This document shows positions 8,284 to 17,693 of a DNA stretch of 64,000 bases, piece after piece (the first letter of the stretch is position 1; each line of letters starts with the position of its first letter). The stretch spans positions 496,001 to 560,000 of the forward strand of contig NZ_CP049905.1 of the NCBI RefSeq assembly GCF_011305535.1, in the 5' to 3' direction. Source of the DNA: Diaphorobacter sp. HDW4B. GTDB taxonomy: Bacteria; Pseudomonadota; Gammaproteobacteria; Burkholderiales; Burkholderiaceae_C. The notes under the pieces were generated by a model. That model did no database searches. It was not told the origin of the DNA and saw only the letters and a list, made by a program, of their open reading frames with translations. The position numbers and the translations under genes were made by a program.

Positions 8284-9823
8284 ACAGACTCCAGGCTTGC
8301 GCGCGAATGTCGATCAGCAGCTTCTGCAGATCCTTGTCGAGCGCACGGTCCACTTCGACCAATGCAACGCGATCCGAGAGATCTGCAATCCAGCCGCGCA
8401 TCTCGTCGCCAATCGGCACATCGGGCTGAATGCGTTCACGCAGCGGAACGGCCTGCCGCGCGGCGATCAGCATGGCGGCGATGACCTGCTCGGTCAGTTC
8501 CAGCACGCGCAGCGCATCACGCGCAGCAATCGTGCCCATGCTCACCTTGTCCTGGTTGTGGCACTCGGTCGAACGCGAGAAGACCGACGCGGGCATGGTC
8601 TGCTTGAGCGCCTCCGCCGTCCACGCCGACGCGCTGATCTGCAGCGCCTTCAAGCCGTGGTTGATGGCCTGCGTCTTGCCTTGCGCGGCCGACAGATTCG
8701 ATGGCAGGCCCTGGCTGTAGCGCGTGTCGACCAACAAAGCGAGCTGGCGATCCAGCAGATCGGCCACGTTGGCAATCGTGTTCTTGAGCGTGTCCATCGC
8801 CAGCGCGATGTGACCGCCGTAGAAATGCCCGCCATGCAGCACGCGCTCCTGATCGGGTTCGATCAGCGGGTTGTCGTTGGCCGAGTTCAACTCGCCTTCG
8901 ATCAACTGGCGCAGAAACGGCAAGGCATCTTCCAGCACACCGATGACATGCGGCGCGCAACGCAGCGAGTAACGATCCTGCAGCCGGTGCGAATTGCGCA
9001 GCGGCGCCTCGGCCACCAGGTCGCTGCGAATGCGACCCGCTGCGCGTTGCTGGCCGACATGCGGCTTGGCGGCAAACAGCGTCTCATCAAAGTGATGCGC
9101 ATTGCCCGCAATGCCCACCACATTGGCCGCCGTGATGCGGCAGGCCAGACGCGACACGTAGTCAGCGCGCTGCCAAGCGAGGCAGCCGAGCGCCGTCATC
9201 ACCGCCGTGCCATTCATCAGCGCCAGGCCTTCCTTGGGGCGCAGACGCAGCGGCTCCACGCCGGTTTCCTTCAACGCCTGGACCGCAGAAACGATCTGCC
9301 CCTTCCACATCACATCGCGCTCGCCGCACAGCACGGCCGCGACGTAGGAAAGCGGTGTGAGATCACCGCTCGCACCCACCGAACCTTCGGCGGGAATGCA
9401 AGGCAGGATGTCGTTGACGATCAGATGTTCCAGTTGCTTGAGCAGCGCCCAGCTCACGCCCGAAAGCCCCCGGCTCAGCGATGCCAGACGGCATGCAAGC
9501 ACGGCGCGCGTTTCCACTTCGGTGAGAAAACGCCCTGCGCCGCAGCCGTGATAAGCATAGAGATGGTGCGGCAGATCGGGGATCAGCTCGGGCGGAATTT
9601 CCACCGTGCACGAATCGCCATAACCCGTGGTCACGCCATACACCACGCCGTCTTCGCTGAGCAGCCGATCAAGAAAATCCGCACCGCGCTGAATGCGGCT
9701 GCGAAACGCCGGATCGGGCGAGAGCTGCACCTGGGCGCGCTGATGTGCAATCGCCGTGATCTGCTCGATCTGCAGCGTGCTGCCATCAAAAATGATGAGC
9801 GCCGGATTCGCGTTCTGTGTCAT
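8273..9823 (-). CDS. MIO-type aromatic amino acid ammonia-lyase (HAL/TAL family)
   Basis: A 516-residue protein with the MIO-forming Ala-Ser-Gly at about 151-153 in GSVGASGDLTPLSY. The catalytic Tyr lies in VVYGVTTGYGDS (about residue 62). NGTAVMTALG, YSLRCAPHV and SANDNPLI are further family active-site blocks. The length fits histidine or tyrosine ammonia-lyases. In APE clusters such an enzyme can supply the 4-hydroxycinnamate starter from tyrosine for the ligase ApeH. The selectivity loop reads LYAYHGCGAG, which matches neither the classical HAL (Ser-His) nor the TAL (His-Leu) pair, so substrate is inferred from context. ATG 9823 was preferred because the ATG at 9832 abuts the only AGAAG-like site. 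Confidence 0.88.
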   Translation of the reverse strand: MTQNANPALIIFDGSTLQIEQITAIAHQRAQVQLSPDPAFRSRIQRGADFLDRLLSEDGVVYGVTTGYGDSCTVEIPPELIPDLPHHLYAYHGCGAGRFLTEVETRAVLACRLASLSRGLSGVSWALLKQLEHLIVNDILPCIPAEGSVGASGDLTPLSYVAAVLCGERDVMWKGQIVSAVQALKETGVEPLRLRPKEGLALMNGTAVMTALGCLAWQRADYVSRLACRITAANVVGIAGNAHHFDETLFAAKPHVGQQRAAGRIRSDLVAEAPLRNSHRLQDRYSLRCAPHVIGVLEDALPFLRQLIEGELNSANDNPLIEPDQERVLHGGHFYGGHIALAMDTLKNTIANVADLLDRQLALLVDTRYSQGLPSNLSAAQGKTQAINHGLKALQISASAWTAEALKQTMPASVFSRSTECHNQDKVSMGTIAARDALRVLELTEQVIAAMLIAARQAVPLRERIQPDVPIGDEMRGWIADLSDRVALVEVDRALDKDLQKLLIDIRAQAWSLYVD

Positions 9824-9835
9824 GCCTGTCATCTT

Positions 9836-10878
<1,043 letters not shown>

Positions 10879-10882
<4 letters not shown>

Positions 10883-11667
10883 GTGAGCGCCCCGCTGCGC
10901 TTGCAACCCGTGAGCTTGCGCGCCAGCAGAACCGGGCTGCGCAGCAACATGCCTGCAAACAGACGCGCGTGCATCTTCGAGATCAGCACGTTGTCGCGCA
11001 GCACGCGGAAATGCGAAAGTCCATCCTGCGGATAAGTGACGCGCGTGAACTGGTTGACGAAGGGCACGCCATGCCAGTGCATGCGCACGAGGATTTCGGG
11101 ATCGAACTCCATGCGCTTGCCGATGTGGGCGCTGTCCACGGCACGCAGCGCATCGGCCAATGGGTAGACACGAAAGCCGCACATCGAATCGCGAATGTCG
11201 AGCGACAGCGTGTTGATCCACACCCACACATGCGTGGCATAGCGCCCATAGAAACGCGCCTTGGGCACGCTTTCGTCGTAGACCGGTGTGCCGCAGATCA
11301 TCGCGTTTGGATGCTTGCGCGACGATTCCGCAAACGCGGGAATGTCGGCGGTCGCGTGCTGACCATCGGCATCGATCTGCACCGCATGCGTGAAACCGCG
11401 CTTTTGCGCGTGGCGCATGCCGGCGATCATCGCGCCGCCCTTGCCTTCGTTGACCAGCAGACGCAGCAGCTCGGCACGCGGTGCGTACTTCACCGCCAGT
11501 TCGTCGAGCACGCGCGCGCAATTCGCGTCGGAGCCGTCATCGACCATGATGCAGTCCATGCCCGAGGCAAGCACGCCGCGCAGCATGTCGTCCATGGTGT
11601 CGGGGTGGTTGTAGACCGGAATGATCGTGACGATGGAATGTGTGGTCGGATGGGATTGCTGCGCCAT
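10879..11667 (-). CDS. Family 2 glycosyltransferase of APE cluster
   Basis: A 262-residue GT2 protein. It starts with the nucleotide-sugar fold VTIIPVYNHPDTM, has the first Asp motif IMVDDGSD and the DXD-type metal motif QIDADGQH about residue 95. It lacks extended transmembrane regions, so it resembles dolichyl-phosphate-mannose-synthase-like GT2 enzymes acting at the inner face of the membrane. It follows the ApeHI gene by 3 nt and overlaps the acyltransferase by ATGA. In APE systems the head group is attached to a sugar or lipid; the sugar here is unknown. Confidence 0.85.
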
Positions 11668-11670
11668 GTC

Positions 11671-13386
11671 TCATGCACCTTTGAGCAGACGACCGCTGGC
11701 ATGCGCGCCGCGGCGAGAGGTGAATGCAAACTGGATCGCATCCTTTTCAATGATTCGCTTGAGCTGCACCTCGACGGTGTCGCCCGGCAGAATCGGCTGC
11801 TGGAACTTCACGACTTCGGCGCGCGCATACACGCCCGGAATGTCGAACGCCTGCCGCGCCAGCATCACAGCCCAATGCAATTGCGCCACGCCGGGAATCA
11901 GCTTGGCCTGCGGAAAATGGCCTTCGAGCACACGCAACGCAGGCACCACCTGCAACTGCACATGCGCCTCCAGTTCCGTGCGGCTCACCCATTGCAGCGC
12001 GGGCATCAGCGGATCGAACAAGGCCAGCAGACTCTGCTGCGTGATCTTGCTTTGCTCGTTCATCGGCATGCACACCACGTAGCGCCAACTGCGCGGCAAG
12101 GCCACACGCTCGACCACATCGGCCAGCCAGTCGCGCAACACCTGCCCCATGGTCTGACGCCCTTGGGCAAAGAGAGCTTGCCAACCGGCTTCGCTCAATT
12201 CCAGCACCATGCCAACCCGGGTCGGCAGATTCGCGCGCTCGATCAAAACAGCGCGTGCGAGCTTCACAAATTCGTGCGCCTGCAGACGCTGCTCCATGGC
12301 GGTGAGCGACACGCGCTTTTCCGCAATCTTCACGATGCGATCTGCACGGCCTTGCAGCACAAAGCTCGCACCGCCATTCAACGGTTCGGCGCGGTCCGCC
12401 GTTTCCCACCAATTCGCAGGATCGACCAGATGACCGGAGCGCACCGCCAGCAGACCACTGTCGTTCAGACGCACCTCGATGCCCGGCAGCGTCTGCCAGA
12501 CATCGCCATGTTCGGCGCGGCGACGCCATGCAATGCCGCCGGTTTCGGAGCTTCCGAAGACTTCAGTCGGCGAATGGCCGAGCGTGGAAAGTGCCAGCTC
12601 AGAGCCTTGCGCAGCCAGCGGTCCGCCCGATGAGAACACCGCTTTCAGACGCGTGCGGGCATCGCCCCAAAGCAAGTGATCCGGCAAGCGGCTGAGCATC
12701 GCGGGACTTGAAATCAGCACGTTGTGCTCGGCCTGCGAAAGCTGCTGCAACACCTCTTCGGGATAGCGCGCAAACCGCGTGCCGATCTCGCGCCCAGCCG
12801 ACAGTGGCCACAGCACGCGGAACAGCAGGCCGTAGATATGTTGATGCGACACCGTCGCCAACACCTGCAGCGAATCCGCAGCGACCACGCCGCCAAACGC
12901 ACTGCCGAACGCGGCCTGCAAGGCATGTACTTCGGCATCAAGCTGCCGGACTTTCTTGACGATGCGCTCGGGCTTGCCGGTCGATCCGGAAGTGAACAGC
13001 ACGAGCTGTGCCGAATGCATGTCGAATGGCGGCAGTGGCTGTTCTTCAAGCACGTCCAAAGCCGTCAAAGCACGTGGCAGCAAGCCCGCCGTCGCACTCA
13101 CCGTAGGCAACAGTTGCTCCAGCGTCGAAGGCTGCACATCACTGAGCAGCACCGGCGTCTTGCCCGCATGCCAGGCGCCCCAGAGCGCAGCAGAAAAATC
13201 GAGCGCGTCTTCAAAATAGAACGCTACCTCGTCGCCCGACACACGCGCAAAAGCGGCATGCCAACCGCGCACCATGCGCACCCAGTCCGCATGCTGCAAC
13301 GCGCGGCCATCCACGCTCGCCACCAGATGCTTGCCCGCACCTGCCGAGACCAATGCCACGTCAGCCAATGCAACGCCCTGCTTCAA
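11671..13386 (-). CDS. apeHI: Fused acyl-ACP ligase and hotdog dehydratase (ApeH-ApeI type)
   Basis: A 571-residue two-domain protein. Residues about 1-450 are an AMP-forming ligase: the P-loop LFTSGSTGKPERI lies near residue 130 and FGSSETGGIAWR is the A5 motif. Residues about 465-571 are a hotdog dehydratase with EGHFPQAKLIPGVAQLHWA, the FabA/ApeI-type active-site region. In separate form these are ApeH, which loads the aryl acid onto the carrier protein, and ApeI, a dehydratase; a fusion couples the two. The gene stands between the COG4648 gene (34 nt upstream) and the glycosyltransferase. Confidence 0.88.
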   Translation of the reverse strand: MKQGVALADVALVSAGAGKHLVASVDGRALQHADWVRMVRGWHAAFARVSGDEVAFYFEDALDFSAALWGAWHAGKTPVLLSDVQPSTLEQLLPTVSATAGLLPRALTALDVLEEQPLPPFDMHSAQLVLFTSGSTGKPERIVKKVRQLDAEVHALQAAFGSAFGGVVAADSLQVLATVSHQHIYGLLFRVLWPLSAGREIGTRFARYPEEVLQQLSQAEHNVLISSPAMLSRLPDHLLWGDARTRLKAVFSSGGPLAAQGSELALSTLGHSPTEVFGSSETGGIAWRRRAEHGDVWQTLPGIEVRLNDSGLLAVRSGHLVDPANWWETADRAEPLNGGASFVLQGRADRIVKIAEKRVSLTAMEQRLQAHEFVKLARAVLIERANLPTRVGMVLELSEAGWQALFAQGRQTMGQVLRDWLADVVERVALPRSWRYVVCMPMNEQSKITQQSLLALFDPLMPALQWVSRTELEAHVQLQVVPALRVLEGHFPQAKLIPGVAQLHWAVMLARQAFDIPGVYARAEVVKFQQPILPGDTVEVQLKRIIEKDAIQFAFTSRRGAHASGRLLKGA

Positions 13387-13420
13387 CTTGTCATTCCTTC
13401 ATCTTGAGATTTCATTCGCT

Positions 13421-13972
13421 TCAATGCGCGGAAGTGCGGCGACGCACCTGCTGGCGCACGCACCACTCGATGCCCATCAGGCAGCCCATGAGCACGTAGG
13501 CGATCAGCCCGTTGTACAAGGCCCAGACAGCGTCGCTGCAGTACAGCGCGGTGAACGCGGCGGCGGCTCCGTTGAGCACGAAGAACACGCACCACACCTT
13601 GGTCACCTGCCGCGTGTAGGCCACGCCGGATGCGGGCAGATCGGGCTCCTGCAGACGCGCCAGCCGCTCGACCACCGAGGGCGGATGGAACAGGCTGTAG
13701 CCGAACACCGCCAGCATCACCACATTCACCCACACCGGGTAGAGCTTGACCATCAGCGCGTCCTGACTGAGCCACGCGGCCACGCCCAGAATGGCCGCGC
13801 CGCCCGCGACCAGCCACCAGAATCGCTGGCGCACAGCCAAGGCACGCGCCACGGCGAGACCCGTCAAAAGCAGCGCCAACCACTGCGGCGGCACCCGTCC
13901 GATCGCGGCATACACCACGAGCGGATAGAGCACCGTCAGCACGATCAAGGCCCATTTCACCCAATTGCGCAT
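13421..13972 (-). CDS. COG4648-type small membrane protein of APE cluster
   Basis: A 183-residue membrane protein with about five hydrophobic helices (for example WALIVLTVLYPLVVYAAIG, FWWLVAGGAAILGVAAWL, VWVNVVMLAVFGYSLF and a C-terminal pair). Such COG4648 proteins are constant but uncharacterised members of APE clusters, located after the ACP genes, matching ApeG in the standard lettering. The HPPSVVERLARLQEP loop is a recognisable conserved piece. The reaction is unknown; it may anchor the biosynthetic complex to the inner membrane (inference). Confidence 0.8.
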   Translation of the reverse strand: MRNWVKWALIVLTVLYPLVVYAAIGRVPPQWLALLLTGLAVARALAVRQRFWWLVAGGAAILGVAAWLSQDALMVKLYPVWVNVVMLAVFGYSLFHPPSVVERLARLQEPDLPASGVAYTRQVTKVWCVFFVLNGAAAAFTALYCSDAVWALYNGLIAYVLMGCLMGIEWCVRQQVRRRTSAH

Positions 13973-14027
13973 GGCCGAATTACCGACGTTCCTGATGGCG
14001 TTCGCGATCGATGATCAGCACTGCCGA

Positions 14028-14288
14028 TCAGGCCGCTTGCGGGTCTTCGTTCACCAGCTTGTGGAGCGCATCCACCACGTCCTGCACGGTGCGCACTGAC
14101 TTGAATGCCTCGGCATTCAGGCGCTTGCCGACCAGCGGCTTGAGCTGCACGATCAGGTCCACCGCATCGATGCTGTCGATGTCCAGATCGTCGTAGAGCT
14201 TTGCCTCGGGCGTGACGCGCGCGGCCTCGATGCTGAAGTTCTCGTCCAGGATGCGGACGATGTGCTCAAAGATTTCCTGCTTGTTCAT
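14028..14288 (-). CDS. apeF: Acyl carrier protein
   Basis: An 86-residue acidic ACP with the phosphopantetheine site DIDSIDAVDL (Ser about residue 40). ATG 14288 (MNKQEIFEHI) is used; a longer in-frame opening would need a TTG at 14300. It is one of two ACPs in tandem, as in other APE clusters, where one carries the starter or growing chain. Assignment as ApeF rather than ApeE follows gene order only. Confidence 0.88.
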   Translation of the reverse strand: MNKQEIFEHIVRILDENFSIEAARVTPEAKLYDDLDIDSIDAVDLIVQLKPLVGKRLNAEAFKSVRTVQDVVDALHKLVNEDPQAA

Positions 14289-14339
14289 GGCCGTATCCAA
14301 TGAGAAAGAGTGAATGGTGTGGGGTGCAACGAGCCAACC

Positions 14340-14600
14340 TCACTGCGCGCGATGACCGGCGACGAAGGCCACCAGCGCGTTGACGCTGCTGAAGTGCTGG
14401 CGCGTCTGCTCGGAATCGGCGGACATGCTCACACCGTATTTCTTCTGCAGCGCAAGGCCCAGTTCCAGCGCGTCGATGGAGTCCAGCCCCAGACCATCCA
14501 CAAACAGTGGCTGGGTGGAGTCGATGTCCTGCGGAGCGATGTCTTCGAGCGCGAGCGAAGAGATAATGAGCTCCTTGATTTCCTGTTCAAGCTGAAGCAC
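14340..14600 (-). CDS. apeE: Acyl carrier protein, GTG start
   Basis: An 86-residue ACP with the attachment site GLGLDSIDALEL. The likely start is GTG 14600, which has AGAGGA upstream and gives the compact ACP sequence VLQLEQEIKE; the longer in-frame form adds 22 residues read from inside the acyltransferase gene. It overlaps that gene by 14 nt. It is the first of the tandem ACP pair. Confidence 0.86.
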   Translation of the reverse strand: MLQLEQEIKELIISSLALEDIAPQDIDSTQPLFVDGLGLDSIDALELGLALQKKYGVSMSADSEQTRQHFSSVNALVAFVAGHRAQ

Positions 14601-15363
14601 GTGAAGGTCCTCTGAAAAGATGGTCGGACAGATAGTCCGTGACTTGGCGCGCGGCCAGCGACTCATTGCCGGCAGCCACGCAGAATTCTTCGATGTCGAT
14701 GTCCTCGCGGACCTCGAAAATGAAATGGGGTTTGCGCGCAGGCACCTTCCACCATGGACGGCCCTTGGGCAGCATCGGCAAGCTGGTATGGATGTGCACC
14801 GGCGTGATGTTCACCCGCCCCTTCACGGCAACATGCGCCGCACCGCGCTGCAGCTTCACTTCGCCCACCAGCGGCGTGCGTGTGCCTTCGGGGAAGATGA
14901 TCAGATTGTTGCCCTCGGCCAGCGAGCGGTTGCAGTCCTCGACCAGTTGCGCGCCACCGCTGTTGCAGATGAACCCCGCCGCATGGATCGGCCCGCGCGT
15001 GAATGGGTTACGCAACAGCGACGCCTTCACGATGCAGTCGGCGCGCGGAATCAGCGAGATCAGAAACACCACGTCGATGAGCGACGGATGGTTGGCCAGA
15101 ATCAGCAGGCCCTTGCGATCGAGTCGCTCCAGATGGCGCACCTCATATGAGATCACGCCCACAAAATTCATCAGCCCCACAAAGAAACGAAAGCTGTGAT
15201 GGATCACCGCCTGCGCCGCGCTCTTGCGCCGCTCCGCATCGCGCGTGAACAACAGCAGCAAGGGATAGACGACCAGTCGAATGAACAACCCGCCCAGGCC
15301 AAACATGGCAAAGCAGAACCCGGTGGCGACCACGCGCCAGCAGCGATTCAGACGCTCAAGCAT
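14587..15363 (-). CDS. 1-acylglycerol-3-phosphate O-acyltransferase-like protein (LPLAT family)
   Basis: A 258-residue PlsC-like acyltransferase. An N-terminal hydrophobic segment (FCFAMFGLGGLFIRLVVYPL) is followed by the catalytic NHPSLID (HX4D) and the glycerophosphate-binding FPEGTR. It differs from the LpxL-like acyltransferase further down, so the cluster has two acyl transfer steps. ATG 15363 overlaps the ApeC-like gene by 8 nt. Its place matches ApeD in the standard lettering. Confidence 0.88.
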   Translation of the reverse strand: MLERLNRCWRVVATGFCFAMFGLGGLFIRLVVYPLLLLFTRDAERRKSAAQAVIHHSFRFFVGLMNFVGVISYEVRHLERLDRKGLLILANHPSLIDVVFLISLIPRADCIVKASLLRNPFTRGPIHAAGFICNSGGAQLVEDCNRSLAEGNNLIIFPEGTRTPLVGEVKLQRGAAHVAVKGRVNITPVHIHTSLPMLPKGRPWWKVPARKPHFIFEVREDIDIEEFCVAAGNESLAARQVTDYLSDHLFRGPSRASA

Positions 15364-16120
15364 GAAGTCGCTCCCAAACCCAAGCACCGCCCTCACCACC
15401 ATCACTGCGCTGTTGCGTCAAGCGGGACTGATCCGCATTGAGCAGAAACTGCAGCACTTGCAGACCATGCGGCAATGCGGCTGATTCGTTGGGTTGCGCA
15501 CTGTCCGCCAATGCAGACAGGGCAAAGCTCGGCAAGCCCTCCGTCTTCTGCGTGAGCAGCGCAGCCCACGCGAATTCGGCGGCAGGCGATTCGGTGAAGC
15601 TTGCATATTCGCCTTGCAAAGGCTCGTCGTAGCAGACCAGCATCACATCGGAAGCGCCATCGCCGAGCAGGCCCATGGCCTCGACCACGCCCGCCTCGGG
15701 CACACTGCTGGAAGATGCCACGCAGATCGCGTTGGCCACCATGCCGCGCAGAATCGAATGCTGCGCACCCACACCGTTGTGCACCGAAAGACCAAAGGCC
15801 GTAGGAGAAAGCAGCTCGCCAGCGACTTGCGAGCGCAGCAGTGCGAGCGATTTTTCAGCATCGCCATAGCGCGACGCCCAGACCACGGGCAGATCCATCA
15901 ACTGCTCCTGCTGCAACACGTCATCGGCCACCAGCACCGCCATCTTGGCCAGACGCCCCAGACGGCGGCGTGCCATCGCCGGCACATGGGAAAGATCAAG
16001 CGCCAACTCGCCCGCAGGAACAGATGGCGAAGGCGACGCAGCCCAACGCTGCCATTCGGCGTGCTCGCGCAATCCGCAGGCCACAGCAGAGCTGGCCCGA
16101 ATGGAAAACTCGACTCTCAC
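15356..16120 (-). CDS. apeC: Beta-ketoacyl-synthase-like protein, chain-length-factor type
   Basis: A 254-residue protein related to the N-terminal half of ketosynthases (Ketoacyl-synt_2 type). The region where a ketosynthase has its Cys reads VANAICVASSSSVPEA, with no nucleophilic Cys in the usual TACSS context, so it is probably a non-catalytic partner. In APE biosynthesis ApeC forms a KS/chain-length-factor pair with ApeO. GTG 16120 with GGAG upstream was chosen; it gives VRVEFSIRAS, as in relatives, while longer in-frame starts add residues unlike the family. It is the first gene of the operon. Confidence 0.82.
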   Translation of the reverse strand: MRVEFSIRASSAVACGLREHAEWQRWAASPSPSVPAGELALDLSHVPAMARRRLGRLAKMAVLVADDVLQQEQLMDLPVVWASRYGDAEKSLALLRSQVAGELLSPTAFGLSVHNGVGAQHSILRGMVANAICVASSSSVPEAGVVEAMGLLGDGASDVMLVCYDEPLQGEYASFTESPAAEFAWAALLTQKTEGLPSFALSALADSAQPNESAALPHGLQVLQFLLNADQSRLTQQRSDGGEGGAWVWERLHA

Positions 16121-16656
16121 CCCAGCTCCACCATCATCTGTTAGATCATTGTTGTATGCCCCGGGCGCAGCTTGATCTGCACCCGAGCACTCCACACCTT
16201 CCGGCCCGCTCCGTTTCATCTCGTCAGCCAGCACGCACTCTGTACGCAAACCGCTGCAATGCAGCATTTGCGCACTGCAACCAACCGACTATTCAGGAGC
16301 AACCGCGATTATGCACGGCTATACAAACGGAAAACTCCGGACGGGAAGGCCCTCTCATTGCTTCAAATTGTACTTTACGAAACAAGAACGAAAAATCTCC
16401 ACCTTTGCGGCATCAAAAATGCCATTCCGTGGTGAAAAATCCATTCATGTCAATGACTTACGGATTATCAAAAATCCCAAGCATTTTGCTTTCATCACAC
16501 TGACGACCGAACCTGGATTGTGAACTCGGGTAAATAACTGGGTAAGCACTTATCTGCATCCCATACTGGAACAAACCAGCCCCGAAAACAAATCAGCCCA
16601 AAGCAACGCGCGAACGTCGCTTCGGGCCTGCAGCCGTTGAGGGATCGCCAGATCGA
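16121..16656. other. AT-richer intergenic region upstream of the APE operon
   Basis: No convincing gene is seen. The sequence is clearly richer in A and T than its neighbours, notably 16300-16520. It should contain the promoter for the leftward APE operon, but no -35/-10 pair of good quality was found; a TTGACA on the minus strand (16448-16453) lacks a matching -10. Confidence 0.5.
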
Positions 16657-17070
16657 TCAGTGCTCGTACACCTGCTCCCAGCTCAGGAAGCCCTTGACCT
16701 CGATGGGATTGCCGCACGGATCGCGGAAGAACATCGTCCACTGCTCGCCCGGCTCGCCCTCGAAACGCACCTGCGGCTCCAGCACGAACTGGGTGTTCGC
16801 CGCCTTCAGGCGCTCGGCCAACTTGAGCCAATCAGGCTTGAGCAGCACCAGTCCCAGATGCGGCATGGGCACCATGTGAACGCCCACGCGCCCGGTGTTC
16901 GTCACCGGAAACGGCTCGCCCAGATGCAGCGAAAGCTGGTGGCCAAAGAAGTTGAAATCCACCCACGTGTCCGTGCTGCGCCCTTCCGCGCAACCCAGCA
17001 CATCGCGATAGAACTTGCGAGCCTCTTCGAGGTCGGTGACGTGATAAGCGAGGTGAAAAAGACTTTGCAT
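16657..17070 (-). CDS. VOC (glyoxalase/bleomycin resistance fold) protein
   Basis: A 137-residue vicinal oxygen chelate protein. The start LFHLAYHVTDLEEARKFYRD is the typical first beta-alpha-beta unit with a metal-binding His, and FFRDPCGNPIEVKGF near the C-terminus holds the second-module Glu. It may be a dioxygenase or lyase of unknown substrate. ATG 17070 was chosen because it begins directly before the conserved fold; 12 further in-frame residues upstream do not fit. It stands alone, apart from the APE operon. Confidence 0.85.
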   Translation of the reverse strand: MQSLFHLAYHVTDLEEARKFYRDVLGCAEGRSTDTWVDFNFFGHQLSLHLGEPFPVTNTGRVGVHMVPMPHLGLVLLKPDWLKLAERLKAANTQFVLEPQVRFEGEPGEQWTMFFRDPCGNPIEVKGFLSWEQVYEH

Positions 17071-17305
17071 AGTGGTGCGAAGATAACACCGAAAATGGTA
17101 TACCAAATCCCTTAATGCGGAATACCGGCTTATCGCCTAAACGATGATGCACAACGTGAGGCAATGCACTCGAAGCACCAATCCCAGCGCAGCCTCAAGC
17201 ACTCGATATGTGATTCCGGACACGACGCAAGCCTGAGTGAAGCCAAGTCCTCCTCCAAGCTGCTGGACACTTGAACAATCACAAGCTCGAACGAACCCAC
17301 AAAAG

Positions 17306-17340
17306 AAAACGGACCTCATCTTTTGGATGAAGTCCGTTTT
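17306..17340. terminator. Bidirectional rho-independent terminator next to tRNA-Pro fragment
   Basis: Nine-base arms AAAACGGAC and GTCCGTTTT flank a second CATC/GATG stem and a TTTTG loop. A T-run follows in both directions. On the minus strand it lies just downstream of the tRNA-Pro 3' fragment, so it is probably the original terminator of that tRNA. Confidence 0.8.
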
Positions 17341-17353
17341 GCTTCGAATAAAA

Positions 17354-17398
17354 TGGTCGGCGTGGCGGGATTCGAACTCGCTACCCCTTGCACCCCAT
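17354..17398 (-). pseudogene. tRNA-Pro 3' part (island attachment-site remnant)
   Basis: Read on the minus strand, this is the 3' portion of a tRNA: part of the anticodon arm with GGGGTGC, a T arm with GAGTTCGAATC, and an acceptor end ...CGCCGACCA. It fits tRNA-Pro (GGG) 3' sequence. Upstream of the anticodon the match stops and no 5' half is present. This is the pattern left when an integrase uses a tRNA 3' end as target. The type is assigned by memory of proteobacterial tRNA-Pro, so the isoacceptor is less sure than the tRNA nature. Confidence 0.75.
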
Positions 17399-17525
17399 TT
17401 AATTTACCATTGAATTCCACAAAACCTCATTGGACTTCATTGGAATTAAAAACCAATTTAAATCAACAGCTTAAAGAAATTCACTCGTCCAAGCAAGTCC
17501 TGTAGAATCCAACCAAAGCCAGCCG

Positions 17526-17549
17526 TTGGTTTACCCCTTGGTTTACCCC
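17526..17549. repeat. Tandem 12-bp repeat before integrase start
   Basis: Two perfect head-to-tail copies of TTGGTTTACCCC lie 12 bp before the integrase start codon. Their place between the tRNA fragment and the integrase gene is where arm-type integrase binding sites or excisionase sites are often found; that function is inferred. Confidence 0.75.
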
Positions 17550-17561
17550 TCAGGACAAAAG

Positions 17562-17678
17562 ATGACACGCTATCCCAAAGCAGGCAAGGGTCGCAAATGG
17601 ACGATCAAAGAGCTCGAAGCGATCCCTCCAGAATGGAAAGGAGACAGCCTGAGCGACGGTGATGGGTTGACTGGATGA
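17562..17678 (+). pseudogene. Integrase N-terminal fragment cut by IS3 element
   Basis: The reading begins at ATG 17562 after AGGACA and codes for 38 residues including KWTIKELEAIPPEWKGDSL and SDGDGL. The final part (LSDGDGL) is the start of the DUF4102 arm-binding domain of P4-type tyrosine recombinases. At 17675 the IS3-family inverted repeat begins and supplies a TGA. No continuation of the integrase is seen to the right of the IS, so more than a simple insertion has happened. The link to the tRNA-Pro fragment marks an old genomic-island end. Confidence 0.75.
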
Positions 17679-17693
17679 ATCGCCCCGGATTTC

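Noticed and set aside
16448-16453. TTGACA as -35 of an APE operon promoter (minus strand)
   Set aside because: No acceptable -10 hexamer at 16-18 bp.
17323-17505. A 60-codon frame with VAGFELATPC
   Set aside because: This is the usual false protein read from tRNA 3' sequence.
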